A stretch of 64,000 bases of DNA from DASYTH01 sp035762905 (GTDB lineage Bacteria > Actinomycetota > Actinomycetes > Mycobacteriales > Pseudonocardiaceae): contig NZ_DASUCC010000095.1 of NCBI RefSeq assembly GCF_035762905.1, positions 1 through 64,000 on the forward strand, written 5' to 3'. The position numbers and the translations under genes are program-made. Numbering within the stretch: position 1 is the stretch's first letter; each line of letters begins with the position of its first letter. The notes below the pieces were generated by a model. The model was given only the letters and a program-made list of their open reading frames with translations, had not been told where the DNA came from and did not search any database. This document shows, one piece after another, positions 17,038 to 26,921 of the stretch.

Positions 17038-20000
17038 CTACGAGCTTTCTGCTAGTGATATTGGTTCCTGTCCAGACTGGGGCGCGAGGTAGTGGCGAAG
17101 GGTGGCTATTACTGATTCGAGAACCGGACTGTGACCAGCGAGGTAAACCTTGTCGGGACCGACCGCGATCACGGCCTGGAGTACTCCAGAGAGACCGATT
17201 TCACGGGTGCCGTTCACCGCGAGGATCTCCTCGACGACAGCGTTGGCTTGGTCGCTGTCACCTTCCCGGAGTACGCGAATCAGCTTGCCCAGCCAATTGC
17301 GGAGCGGCATGAGTGGCCATAGCGTCGGAGGCACCAGGTTGGAATCGGCCAGCGCGGCCAGCGTTCGGCGGATGATAGCGATATCAAATTGGTCACCGGC
17401 TACCAGGTTCCAGCCCCGTTCGCCAGCATGGATGCTTTGAAGCGCGCGAGCCAACGCTTTCCAGGTCTTGGTCTTTGATTCGGTTTCCCGTAATGTTTGG
17501 TCAACCAGTTTTTTCGCTTGCTCGTCCCCGTCTGCCGAGGCGACGATGCCGGAGATGATCGGGTCCCATGTGGCGAGAAACTGTACGAGGTCCAGGTCGT
17601 CTTTTGCGGCGGATGCCAGAATCGTGTCCACCATGTTGGCGAATGCTCGTTTTAGGTTGTCGCGATTGGGCCAATACAAGGATAACAACTGGCCCAATCG
17701 TAGGCCGTCGAACTGATCTATTTCCTCCTGTACTGCGTCCAGCGTTGCTGGGACTGCACCCACGGCACGTAGACCTTTGGCAAGCCGGGAAAGCGATTCT
17801 GGCACCAATGCTCGACCGATGAGAGTACCCAGGAACGCGCCGACCAGCGTATGCAGGTAGCCGTCCGAAAAGTCTTTCGCATAAACGATGAGGCAACGGC
17901 CGAGATCGCTGTGCCCGTCCGCGATGTCTGTGACGTCTCTCGTCAGGTAGAAATAGCGGAGAGCGGTTCGGAGGTGCTCGATCGTGACGTCGCCATGACC
18001 CCGTTGGTCTTCGACATGTCCGAGTGCCGCGTGGGTCTTGCCGAGGTGACGCATATCCCGGACCCGTTCGAAGACTTCGCGGCATTCGGATAACACCATG
18101 CGGGCCTCTTCGATCCGGCCGAGGCGCAGTAACGGTCCGTAGCAGCTGAATCGGGTGATCGCCGTGTGACCGACTGGTGCGTCACGACGCTTCTCCAACT
18201 CGCAGACGGCAGCATAGTAGTCTAGGGCCTCCTGCCAACGTTCGGCCTGGAGGGCCACATTCGCTGATGTCAGTAACAGCTGCTCACGCACCTGCCAGGG
18301 CTGGAAGAACTCTCCTTCGCCATCACCTTCCCCGAGTTCGTCCGACTCCTCGCGAAGCTGCCGCATTTCCTCGACAGCGTCGAATTCCTCATGCAGTTGG
18401 ACCCGGAGTAGCACGCGCTCAGCGCGGAAGCAGAGTCGTGTCTGCGGCCCGCACTCACGCTGAAGCAGATCCTCAATCTTGGAAAGTGACTCGGCCAGCC
18501 GCCCGCTCGCCTGGTAGTAATGAGCCAGTTTGTGAGTCATTTTGACGATGTCGGAATTTCGGCCGAACCCGGGCTTCGCAAGCGCGGCAAGAGCCAGGTT
18601 CTCCGCTGCGGGCGGGTCTACGACGAGGAGAGCAGACACCAGCAGGCACTGCGCCGACATCTCATCATCGGTGTCTCTAGCGCGGTCGACGATGGCCCGG
18701 GTAGCGGGCAACATAGCCTGGACGGTTTCGACTGAATGATCACGGGCAATCAGCTGCTCTAGCATCGCTGCCGCTGTCTGCCAGTCACCGAGACGCAGCA
18801 GGTAGGGCACCGCGCCCCGACTGGCCTTACGTACCAGCCAGCCCGTGCGCACCAACCAGTTGTCGTTACCGTCATGTTCGTGTCGACTCGCCACCACAAT
18901 GCCCGACAGCCACCCGTCGGCGGCTAAGCGGTCCACCTGGGCGCGGAAGTCTGCTTCGGCCAGCGCGTGGCCAACGGCCGCGACGGCGGGATGCACCTGA
19001 TAAACCAGGATGTCGCCGCCGGGGAATAAGCTGGCCGTGACAAGCCCGGAAACGGCTAGCACTCTCAGTGGCGAGCCAAGGTCCGGCACCTCGGTCTCGC
19101 CCATCTGGTGCAGCTTCTCCCAGATACCCTCTACCACCGGCTGGAGCCGGTCATCGCCCTCGAGCAGAGACAGCATGATGAACAGCCGCCCTGCGTCTTC
19201 CGTCAACGACCCAACCACGCCTCGGGTCCACGTATCCAGCACCCTTAGGTAGTCATCGGCAACGGCACCGGCCTGCCCGGTGCCGAAAAAGTCCTCCATA
19301 CGGATGCCGCTCTCACTCCACACCTGATCAGCTTCGGCCAACCTGGCCCGCAGCAACGCCAGCCGCCCATGATCGGCGGCTTGGCGGTCGGCCAGCTCTA
19401 GCAGCGCTGGATGGCCTTGGGCGGTGCGCAGGACGCGTACTGCCAACTGCCTGCCATCATCGATCGCCAGGCCAGGAACCGTGCCCTCGATCAAGGCACG
19501 TAGATGAGGGAGCTCGCGCGCCAACAGCAACACCTCGTCCGCAGACAGCGGGTTCACAAGGTGCGCTGATATCCGGTCACCGAGGCCGACGATCAGCCGT
19601 CGCGAGGTGAGCAGCACTCGTGACAATCCACGGTGTCCGATCAATGCGGCGATCACCTCTCCCCACCGGGCATCTCGCCAGACACCATCATCGGTGACCA
19701 GCGACTCCAGGTTGTCCAAGACGAACAACACCCGCACAGTCCGACAGAACTCTGTCAACGTCGGGAGGAAACGCCTCAGTTCATGCGTGTCGTCCAGCCG
19801 GTGCCGAAGCGCTAAGCCGGGCAGCGCGGCTTCCAGGCGCTCAGCGAGATCGGCCAACGCATCGGCGACATGGTCGCCCTTGGTGGGTGCCCGGTACCAG
19901 ACCATGGCGCGGAAACCCTCGCGGTGGGTGTATGCCAATTCCAGCGCGCTGGCGGTTTTCCCGACGCCAGCCATTCCGTACAACAGCACTCCGGAGTGTC

Positions 20001-21309
20001 CGCTGCCGGGCGCGAGCACCTGACCCGCCTGGGTCAGCACCATCGACCGGCCGACAAAGCGTTCTGGTTGCTCTGGGAACCGCGCCATCTTGCGTACCTG
20101 GTGCTCGTCGAACACGACCGGACCGCCCGGCGGTGCAAGCACCACCGCATCGACCGCGCGTGAACCGAACAGAGCGGGTGTGCCGACGGAAATCGCAGGC
20201 CATGACGGTGTCGCGGGATCGGGCACAACCTTCGGCAGCGCGAGCGCAAGGGCGCGGGCGACCGGTTGTCCCCGACCCAGCAACAGGCCGTACAACTCCG
20301 CGGACAGGCCGATCGCGAACTCGTCCGTGATCGGGTATCGCATTCCAATAGCTGCCACGTCCAACCGGTCGGCAAGGTCGGCTGCCAGCACGGGTATCAC
20401 CTGGCCAGGCTGCGAACCCTCTGGCCATGACTGCTCGTCGGATAACGGCGATGGTCCCGCCGGTGCTCTGCCGAGCCCGAGCAGGCGTCGATGCTCGGCG
20501 ATGGTGAGCGCCGCAGACGAGCAGGAAGACAACGTCACCAGCCGCACCCGGTCGGCCGTTGCCCCTAGCATGTCAACCAACTCGCGACCGGTAACTAGGT
20601 CCGGGGTGCCATCCTCGTTCTCCAACAGCAGGCCTCCTCCCAAACCGTGCGCCGAAATGTGGATCACGTCCCAACCGTCGGCCTCCTCAACCACTTCCCG
20701 TAGTCGTGCCCTGGTAACGCCGTACTGCACTACGCGGAGCAGAATTGACCGATTCTGAGTCTGGGCAACGGCCTGGACAAGGCGGGTCAGTCCGTGTCGT
20801 TCACGCCGCAGGTTTAGCACCGAGGTACCCGTCGGCAGGCTGAACAGACCGAGCATCCGCACATGGTCAGTGATCGGTGCCTTGGTGCGGACAGGCCCAC
20901 GGGCACCTGCCTCAACCTGCATGACCAGACTGACTCGTGCCAGCGCGAGAACCGTGTTTTGCACGCGCGCCAATTCCAGCGGACGGAACGCCAGCACGCG
21001 GGCTGCCTCGGGAATCACAACCCGCACGGTGACCGGGGCTCGCGCGACCAGAGCCTCACCCATCGGGCCGAAAACTTCACTGCCGATCCAGCGCCCGAGT
21101 TTCGCCATTATGTCGGCTTCCGACACGGTCCGACGATCGGGCGCCGCGTGCAAGCGAAGGTATCGATAGGCGTCGGTAAACGCCTCGTACTGCCAACACG
21201 ACTCGTCCAGCGACACCTCGTGGTCGGCCAGAAACTCGCCACCGGGACCACTCAGCACCCACCACCACCGACCAGGTCCGTCGAACCGCTTCACTTTCAG
21301 CGTGAGCAC
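17038..21309 (-). CDS. CHAT protease - STAND NTPase - TPR protein
   Basis: 1423 residues, GTG 21309. The N-terminal third is a CHAT domain with H221 in VIHISAHGLGGG and C263 in VTLSSCSSAA. A NACHT/AP-ATPase-type STAND module follows, with its P-loop GMAGVGKTAS near 434-441 and VLFVLDNLESLV near 517-525. The C-terminal 700 residues are helical and include TPR-like units such as RWQEALDYYAAVCELEKRRD. The order protease-switch-sensor mirrors animal apoptosome or NLR proteins: ligand binding by the repeats should license NTP-driven assembly and protease activation. It is convergent with TPR-CHAT 1 and divergent from TPR-CHAT 2 (300-base gap). The substrate is unknown. Confidence 0.85.
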   Translation of the reverse strand: MLTLKVKRFDGPGRWWWVLSGPGGEFLADHEVSLDESCWQYEAFTDAYRYLRLHAAPDRRTVSEADIMAKLGRWIGSEVFGPMGEALVARAPVTVRVVIPEAARVLAFRPLELARVQNTVLALARVSLVMQVEAGARGPVRTKAPITDHVRMLGLFSLPTGTSVLNLRRERHGLTRLVQAVAQTQNRSILLRVVQYGVTRARLREVVEEADGWDVIHISAHGLGGGLLLENEDGTPDLVTGRELVDMLGATADRVRLVTLSSCSSAALTIAEHRRLLGLGRAPAGPSPLSDEQSWPEGSQPGQVIPVLAADLADRLDVAAIGMRYPITDEFAIGLSAELYGLLLGRGQPVARALALALPKVVPDPATPSWPAISVGTPALFGSRAVDAVVLAPPGGPVVFDEHQVRKMARFPEQPERFVGRSMVLTQAGQVLAPGSGHSGVLLYGMAGVGKTASALELAYTHREGFRAMVWYRAPTKGDHVADALADLAERLEAALPGLALRHRLDDTHELRRFLPTLTEFCRTVRVLFVLDNLESLVTDDGVWRDARWGEVIAALIGHRGLSRVLLTSRRLIVGLGDRISAHLVNPLSADEVLLLARELPHLRALIEGTVPGLAIDDGRQLAVRVLRTAQGHPALLELADRQAADHGRLALLRARLAEADQVWSESGIRMEDFFGTGQAGAVADDYLRVLDTWTRGVVGSLTEDAGRLFIMLSLLEGDDRLQPVVEGIWEKLHQMGETEVPDLGSPLRVLAVSGLVTASLFPGGDILVYQVHPAVAAVGHALAEADFRAQVDRLAADGWLSGIVVASRHEHDGNDNWLVRTGWLVRKASRGAVPYLLRLGDWQTAAAMLEQLIARDHSVETVQAMLPATRAIVDRARDTDDEMSAQCLLVSALLVVDPPAAENLALAALAKPGFGRNSDIVKMTHKLAHYYQASGRLAESLSKIEDLLQRECGPQTRLCFRAERVLLRVQLHEEFDAVEEMRQLREESDELGEGDGEGEFFQPWQVREQLLLTSANVALQAERWQEALDYYAAVCELEKRRDAPVGHTAITRFSCYGPLLRLGRIEEARMVLSECREVFERVRDMRHLGKTHAALGHVEDQRGHGDVTIEHLRTALRYFYLTRDVTDIADGHSDLGRCLIVYAKDFSDGYLHTLVGAFLGTLIGRALVPESLSRLAKGLRAVGAVPATLDAVQEEIDQFDGLRLGQLLSLYWPNRDNLKRAFANMVDTILASAAKDDLDLVQFLATWDPIISGIVASADGDEQAKKLVDQTLRETESKTKTWKALARALQSIHAGERGWNLVAGDQFDIAIIRRTLAALADSNLVPPTLWPLMPLRNWLGKLIRVLREGDSDQANAVVEEILAVNGTREIGLSGVLQAVIAVGPDKVYLAGHSPVLESVIATLRHYLAPQSGQEPISLAESS

Positions 21310-21609
21310 CAGAACTCCTAGCCAACGCGAACAACGGCGACCGCATTATGGCGCGGCCACCGACGCCCAAGCTGTTCGCATGAAACATGGGGCCAGCCGA
21401 TGGAGGGTCGAACCACCAGTCGGCCCGATAGCCGTTGCACGATCCGCTTGGCGCACAGTCGGGTCCCCCGGCCCTGCTGAGCTGGGCGGGCCGCAGCACG
21501 CTCAAAAGGCCGCCCGCACCGCGGCACAGTACGCTGAGCAGCGTAGAAGCCTCCATACGCACACCCCTTGGTGTCTAAGGTTGAGCCAGGCAGACCAGAG
21601 GGGCGGCCG

Positions 21610-24600
21610 TTGCCCGAGCAACCAACCCTTGAGCAGCTTTTCCTTGCCCTGCGGGAGCGTCTGGAATATCACGAGCGCACCGGCGACACCAAGGCGGTAC
21701 TGGATCCGCAGGCGTGCGCCCAGGCCGAGGCGTTGCGGGACTTCGGCGTGTACCTGCCCAAGGACGGTGCTTGGCCGCCGCTGGTGCTGGATTGGAACAT
21801 CACCCGTCTCCTGGCCACGTGGCACTACGCCCGGTCGGAGCTGGACGCGGCGGCATTCCTTTTCTCCTTGGTCGACCGGGTGGCACCGGACGCCGTCCCG
21901 GAGCCGTTGCGGGCACGAGTGCGCGCCCTACCCACGCCGGAGGTCGCCGACCTGCCCGGCGTATCCGCCCAGTTCCGCGACGCCTTCGCCCGCTGGGAGG
22001 CCGGCGACGTGGACGCGCTGGAGATCATGATCCGGTTGTCGTCCTGGGCCACCGCAGGGACCCCGGACGGCCACCCGGGCAAGCCGATGCTGCTGTCCCA
22101 CCTGTGCACGGGCCTGCGCTGCCGGTTCGTCCTCAACGGCGACCCGGCCGACCTGGAAGGTGCGGTCGCGGTGGGCCGGCGCTCGGTGGAGCTCGCGCCG
22201 GCCGACCACCCGGAGCGGGCGATCATTCTGCACAACTGCAGCTTCGCGCTGCAGGACCGATTCGGCACGACGCGGTCGGCTGAGGATCTCGACGCCGCCA
22301 TCGACCTGGCCAGAGACGCCGTAGCGGCCATGCCCGAGGACGCGCCGTACCGTGCGGTGTGCCTGTCCAACGCCGGCATGACGCTGATGCGTCGGTTCGA
22401 GCGGCGCGGCCAGCGTCCGGATATCACCGAGGCCGTCGCGTCGCTCAGGGCGGCGCTGCGCGCGGCGCCCGCCGGCAACCGGCCGCTCCGGGCGACCCTC
22501 CTGATCAACACCGCGCTCGCTCTGCACGCGCGGTTCACGTGGTTCGGCAACCCGGTCGACCTGGACGCCGCCGTGCGCGGGGCCACCGCCGCGGTCCGGG
22601 TCTGCCCGCCGAACCACCCCGACACGGCGCGCTTCCTCGCCCACCTCTGCCAGGCGCTCATGACGAGGTTCGAACACCTGACGGACCCGGCCGACGCCGA
22701 CGCCGCGGTGGACGCCGCCCGGCGCGCCGCCGCCTCGGACGACCGCCCGCCGCGGGCGTACCAGCTCGACACGCTCGGCGCCGCGCTGCGGCATCGCGGA
22801 CAGCACCGGCACGACCTCGGTGATCTCACTGAGGCCGTACGCGTGCACGAGCAGGCCGTGTCCGCGGTGCCGCACGGATCTGCCGAGCACGCCGGATGTC
22901 TGGCCAGCCTGTGCACCAGCCGGTTGGCGTTGTTCGAACACACCGGGCAGCTCGCCGATGTGGACGCTGCCGTGGACGCCGGCCGGCAGGCGCTGCACGA
23001 CGGCGCGGACGCCGCCGAGCGGTTCGTCATTCTGACGGCCCTCGCCGCGGCGCTGCGGGCCCGAGCCGAACGCACCCGGTCCGCCGGGGATCTCGACGAC
23101 GCCATCGCGCTCTTCGAGCAGGCGAGCCGAGCCGTCCCTGACGGGCATCCGGCACTGGTGACCTGCCTGTCCGAGTTGGGTTCCGCGCATACGAGCCGGT
23201 TCCGGCACACCGGCGACATCGCCGATCTCGACAGGGGCATAACGGCAAGCGAGCGGTCCGTCGAGCTGGCCGGGCAGCACGACACGCGACGCATGATCGA
23301 CGCGACCAATCTCGCCAACGCATACCGGCTGAGGTTCTTTCACGCAGGAGATCTCGCGGACCTGCACGCGGCCATCGACTGGGGCCGGGAAGCGGTCCTG
23401 GCGTCTCCTGACGACGACCCGAACCGGGCGAGCGCGGAGTTCAACCTCGGCAGCAGTATGCAGGCGCGATTCCAGCGCACCGGATCCCTCACCGACCTCG
23501 ACGAGGCCGTCCGGCTGATGGAGCTCGCCGAGCGGTGCGTCCACTCCGACCACGAGCGGCACGCGGTACTGCTGGCCGGCCTTGGCGCTGCGCTGCGGCT
23601 CAGGTACGAGCGCCTGGACCGGCAGGCGGACGGGGACCGGGCGATCGAGTTGTGCCGGCGGGCGGTGGACGTGCTCCCGGCCGGCCACCCGGACCGGGCC
23701 GGCCACCTGACCAACCTGGCCGGCGCGCTGAGCGCCCGCTGCATCAGGACCGGGGCGCCGGAGGATTCCGAGGCCGCGGTGGCGGCCGGCCGCGAGGCGC
23801 TGCGGCTCACCTCCGGCAAGAACGTCGACCTGGCCACCACCCTGGCCACCCTGGCCAACGCGTTGCGCGAGCGGTACGAGCAGACCTTCGCGCTGTCCGA
23901 CCTGGACGAGGCGATCCAGGCCCACCGCTCTGCTGTCGACGCCATACCCGCCGACCACCCGTTATGCCCGCTGCTGCAGTCCAACTTCTCCGGTGCCCTG
24001 ATGTCCCGGTTCCTGCGCACCCGGGACCCGGCCGGTGTGAACGAGATGGTCGGGCTGGCCCGCTCGGCGGTCGAGGCCACACCCGCCGGCCACGCCGACC
24101 GGCCGAGGTACCTGTCCAGGTACACCTACGCCCTGCACCTGCGGCACGGCACAACCATGGACTCCGAGGACGCGGAGGCGGAGTTGGCCGCCATCCAGGA
24201 AGCGGTGCGGCTCACCTCGGACGACCACCCGAACCGCCTGCTGTATTTGGGCAACCTGGCCGCGGCGCTGCACGACCGCTACCTCCATTCCCAGCGGCGC
24301 CTCGATCTCGACGCCGTGATCGAGGCGGCCCGGGCCGCCCTGCGGACGGCCCCTGCCGGCCATCCCGACAACGGCCGAATTCAGCACCACCTGGGCTGGG
24401 CGCTGATCAACCGCGCCGAGCGGACCGGGTCGCTTACCGACTTGCAGACCGCGATCGGCCAGTTCCGGGACGTGGCCCGCGCCGCGGCCGCACCGACCGA
24501 ACTGCGCATCCGCGCCGCCCGCCAGTGGGGCGCCGTGGCCAGCTGGCTGAAACGCTGGGCGGAGGCGGTGGCCGGCTACCGGACCGCGATCGAGCTGCTG

Positions 24601-26052
24601 CCGCTGCTGGCCTGGCACGGCCTCGACCGCGCGGACCGGGTCAGCGCGCTCGGCGAGTTCACCGGGCTGGCCAGCACGGCCGCGGCCGCCGCGCTGATGC
24701 TCGACGACCCGGGGCAAGCGCTGCAGCTACTCGAGCAGGGCCGGGGTGTGCTGCTCGCCCAGGCGCTGGACGCCCGGCGCGACCTGAGCGAGCTGGCCGC
24801 GCTCGACCCGGACCTGGCCGCGCGCCTGCGGACCGTTCGGGCCGAGCTGGACTCAACGGGCCCTCCCGCCGCCGACGACGAAGGCGCCGAGCGGGCGCTG
24901 GCCGACCGGCGGCGGGAGCTGGCCCGCGAATGGGACACCCTGCTGACCCGGGCCCGGAAACTACCCGGGCTGACGGACTTGCTGCGTCTGCCGTCACTAG
25001 ACCGGTTGCATGCCGCGGCCGCCGGCGGCCCGGTGGTGGTGATCAACGTCCACCCGCGGCGATGTGACGCTTTGATCGTGACCGCCACTGGGCTGAGCAC
25101 CGTACGGCTGCGCGGGCTCGACCCGGAGCAGGTCCGAGACCACGCGACCACACTGCTCGACGCCCTTGCCGGCACGGGCGACTCGGTGGCCGGCGCGTGG
25201 CGGGCCCAGCGGGCGCTCGACAAGGTGCTCGCCTGGCTGTGGGACACGGTGGCCGAGCCCGTCCTCGACGCGCTGCCGTCCGATCCGGCGCGGCTGTGGT
25301 GGTGCCCGACCGGCCTGCTGACCTTCCTGCCGGTGCACGCCGCGGGCCACCACAGCTCCGGTTCGGGACGCACGCTGCTGGACCGGGTGGTCTGCTCCTA
25401 CACGCCGACCCTGCGGGCGCTCGCCGAGGTCCGGTCCGGCCCACCCGCGCCGGTCAGAATGCTGGCCGTCGGCCAACCGGCGACCCCCGGTCTGTCCCCG
25501 CTGCCGCAAGCCATGACCGAGGTGCGCCGGCTGGCGTCCCTGGTGCCCGGGACCACCCTGCTCTGCGCCGACGCGGCCACCCGCCAGGCCGTGCTCACTG
25601 CCCTGCCCGACCACACCCACCTGCACTTCGCCGGCCACGGCGGGCAGAACCCGCGCGATGGCGGCGGCGGCGCCCTGTACTGCGCCGACCATCAGCCGGC
25701 CGGGCCGATCACCGTCGCGGACATCTCCGGTCTGCGGCTCGCCCGGGCGGAGCTGGTGTTCCTGTCCGCCTGCGAGACCGCGCGCGGGGTGATCTCCGTG
25801 CCCGACGAGGCGGTGCACCTGGCCGGCGCGTTGCGGCTCGCGGGTTTCCCGCACGTCGTGGCCACCCAGTGGATGATTAGCGACAAGCACGCGGCGGACA
25901 TCGCGGAGCACTTCTACACCGGCCTCACCGGCGAGTCCGGCCGACTGGTGAGCTCACGAGCCGCAGCCGCATTGCACGCGGCAGTGCGGCGACTGCGTGA
26001 CCAGCACGCGTATCCCCTGCTGTGGGCGTCATATATCCACACAGGACCCTAG
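21610..26052 (+). CDS. TPR-CHAT caspase-like protease 2
   Basis: I start at TTG 21610, preceded by the strong Shine-Dalgarno-like GAGGGGCGG; GTG 21568 in the same frame is the alternative. About 1480 residues. A unique N-terminal region of 140 residues is followed by around 18 TPR-like units (AAxRxRFERTGxxxDLDEAIxxxR pattern) and a C-terminal CHAT domain with H1343 in LHFAGHGGQ and C1388 in FLSACETARG. The CHAT part closely parallels protein 1 (YTPTLRAL, FLPVHAAGHH, WMISDKHAADIAEHFY), so the two are paralogues; G+C is visibly higher here, suggesting separate acquisition. Two such proteases around a CHAT-STAND gene imply a composite locus or two stacked systems. Confidence 0.85.
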   Translation: MPEQPTLEQLFLALRERLEYHERTGDTKAVLDPQACAQAEALRDFGVYLPKDGAWPPLVLDWNITRLLATWHYARSELDAAAFLFSLVDRVAPDAVPEPLRARVRALPTPEVADLPGVSAQFRDAFARWEAGDVDALEIMIRLSSWATAGTPDGHPGKPMLLSHLCTGLRCRFVLNGDPADLEGAVAVGRRSVELAPADHPERAIILHNCSFALQDRFGTTRSAEDLDAAIDLARDAVAAMPEDAPYRAVCLSNAGMTLMRRFERRGQRPDITEAVASLRAALRAAPAGNRPLRATLLINTALALHARFTWFGNPVDLDAAVRGATAAVRVCPPNHPDTARFLAHLCQALMTRFEHLTDPADADAAVDAARRAAASDDRPPRAYQLDTLGAALRHRGQHRHDLGDLTEAVRVHEQAVSAVPHGSAEHAGCLASLCTSRLALFEHTGQLADVDAAVDAGRQALHDGADAAERFVILTALAAALRARAERTRSAGDLDDAIALFEQASRAVPDGHPALVTCLSELGSAHTSRFRHTGDIADLDRGITASERSVELAGQHDTRRMIDATNLANAYRLRFFHAGDLADLHAAIDWGREAVLASPDDDPNRASAEFNLGSSMQARFQRTGSLTDLDEAVRLMELAERCVHSDHERHAVLLAGLGAALRLRYERLDRQADGDRAIELCRRAVDVLPAGHPDRAGHLTNLAGALSARCIRTGAPEDSEAAVAAGREALRLTSGKNVDLATTLATLANALRERYEQTFALSDLDEAIQAHRSAVDAIPADHPLCPLLQSNFSGALMSRFLRTRDPAGVNEMVGLARSAVEATPAGHADRPRYLSRYTYALHLRHGTTMDSEDAEAELAAIQEAVRLTSDDHPNRLLYLGNLAAALHDRYLHSQRRLDLDAVIEAARAALRTAPAGHPDNGRIQHHLGWALINRAERTGSLTDLQTAIGQFRDVARAAAAPTELRIRAARQWGAVASWLKRWAEAVAGYRTAIELLPLLAWHGLDRADRVSALGEFTGLASTAAAAALMLDDPGQALQLLEQGRGVLLAQALDARRDLSELAALDPDLAARLRTVRAELDSTGPPAADDEGAERALADRRRELAREWDTLLTRARKLPGLTDLLRLPSLDRLHAAAAGGPVVVINVHPRRCDALIVTATGLSTVRLRGLDPEQVRDHATTLLDALAGTGDSVAGAWRAQRALDKVLAWLWDTVAEPVLDALPSDPARLWWCPTGLLTFLPVHAAGHHSSGSGRTLLDRVVCSYTPTLRALAEVRSGPPAPVRMLAVGQPATPGLSPLPQAMTEVRRLASLVPGTTLLCADAATRQAVLTALPDHTHLHFAGHGGQNPRDGGGGALYCADHQPAGPITVADISGLRLARAELVFLSACETARGVISVPDEAVHLAGALRLAGFPHVVATQWMISDKHAADIAEHFYTGLTGESGRLVSSRAAAALHAAVRRLRDQHAYPLLWASYIHTGP

Positions 26053-26623
26053 AATGGCAGCCGCACCAGCCGCGTGGGTTATGTTCACTGCTTGCCAGAC
26101 CGCATCATCGATGCTGGTACAACGTGCAAGTACAGCTTTTCGGTGGTGACCGGGTAGTCGAGCCGCGGCAGCGCCTGCGAACACAGGTTGAGCAGTGCGA
26201 TCACTTTGTCACGGGGGCCAGTGGCGCCACACTCACGGCAGTACCAAAGCACGACGAGCAACTCGTTCCGCGAAATGGAATCGGCTTTGGATCGAAACCC
26301 GCATCCAACAAGCGCTGAAACAAGCCTGGCTCGACGCCCGCCACACCATCGCCGACCACCCCACCCCACCACCCGTGCCGCCGCGCGACGGGATCATCCG
26401 ACGCCACCTACCCGAGGACGACAACAGTGCCATGCACCCCACAGGGACCGTCATGAGTGCCACCATCCCAATCCCCCAACCCAGGACGCCGACTAGCACC
26501 AACACCACGACACCAAGAAGAAACGCAGATCAAATATGGAGCACAGTACCCCAGAGACACCCCATATTCGATCAAGCCCACAATTGAAGATGATCAACGA
26601 AGATCAACAGAGCTGACGAGAAA
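26053..26623. other. Non-coding stretch with a possible decayed ORF
   Basis: About 570 bases downstream of TPR-CHAT 2. A plus-strand frame at 26195-26587 has a helix-like WNRLWIETRIQQALKQAWLD segment followed by a Thr/Pro-rich tail, with no ribosome-binding site and no family I recognise. I treat it as a remnant, perhaps the lost end of a mobile-element gene served by the terminator at 26624. Confidence 0.3.
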
Positions 26624-26656
26624 GGCCGTTGACCTGGTACGACCACGTCAACGGCC
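26624..26656 (+). terminator. Hairpin terminator before att-like site 2
   Basis: GGCCGTTGACCTGGT pairs with 26642-26656 with one mismatch around the loop ACG. It holds the same position relative to the tRNA end as the integrase terminator at 11265, suggesting that an integrase gene once ended here and has been lost. Confidence 0.65.
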
Positions 26657-26666
26657 ACCACACGCC

Positions 26667-26710
26667 GTCGGACTGAGGGGATTTTGAACCTGCGAATCCT
26701 TGACCCCCAG
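26667..26710 (-). repeat. att-like site 2: degenerate tRNA-Pro 3' end
   Basis: This copies the 43-bp tRNA end at 11309 with several substitutions and an extra T (GGATTTTGAACC). The T-arm and anticodon loop CTGGGGG remain readable on the minus strand. Base changes in the acceptor would spoil a tRNA, consistent with a relic attachment site. Confidence 0.7.
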
Positions 26711-26806
26711 ACCACCCCAAGTTTTCGGGTCTGACACTCTCCCCGGAAAATCCCGCCATAGACCCCATTTAGTCAAGTAACGTTTCCGCAGATCAAGTAC
26801 GGTCTA
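26711..26806. repeat. att-flanking direct repeat, copy 2
   Basis: It matches 11408-11502 almost throughout, up to about GATCAAGTACGGTCT. With the tRNA end it makes a composite direct repeat bounding a 15.3-kb block that contains the whole CHAT locus. Confidence 0.75.
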
Positions 26807-26921
26807 CTCCGTCCACTCTCACATAGGGTGGTCGTGCAAGCACGCACCCCAAGTACGTGAATACCGCCTGAGCCGGTCGCTGTCGCTCGTCGTGTTGCTC
26901 GAGCTTCGCTGGTGGGGGCCG

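Noticed and set aside
21825..23958. Long minus-strand ORFs opposite TPR-CHAT 2
   Set aside because: They are antisense shadows of very high-GC coding sequence, with Arg/Ala/Ser-rich translation and no domain motifs.
23535..25067. 510-codon plus-strand ORF inside TPR-CHAT 2
   Set aside because: Out-of-frame shadow, Arg/Gly/Pro-rich, overlapping a well supported gene.
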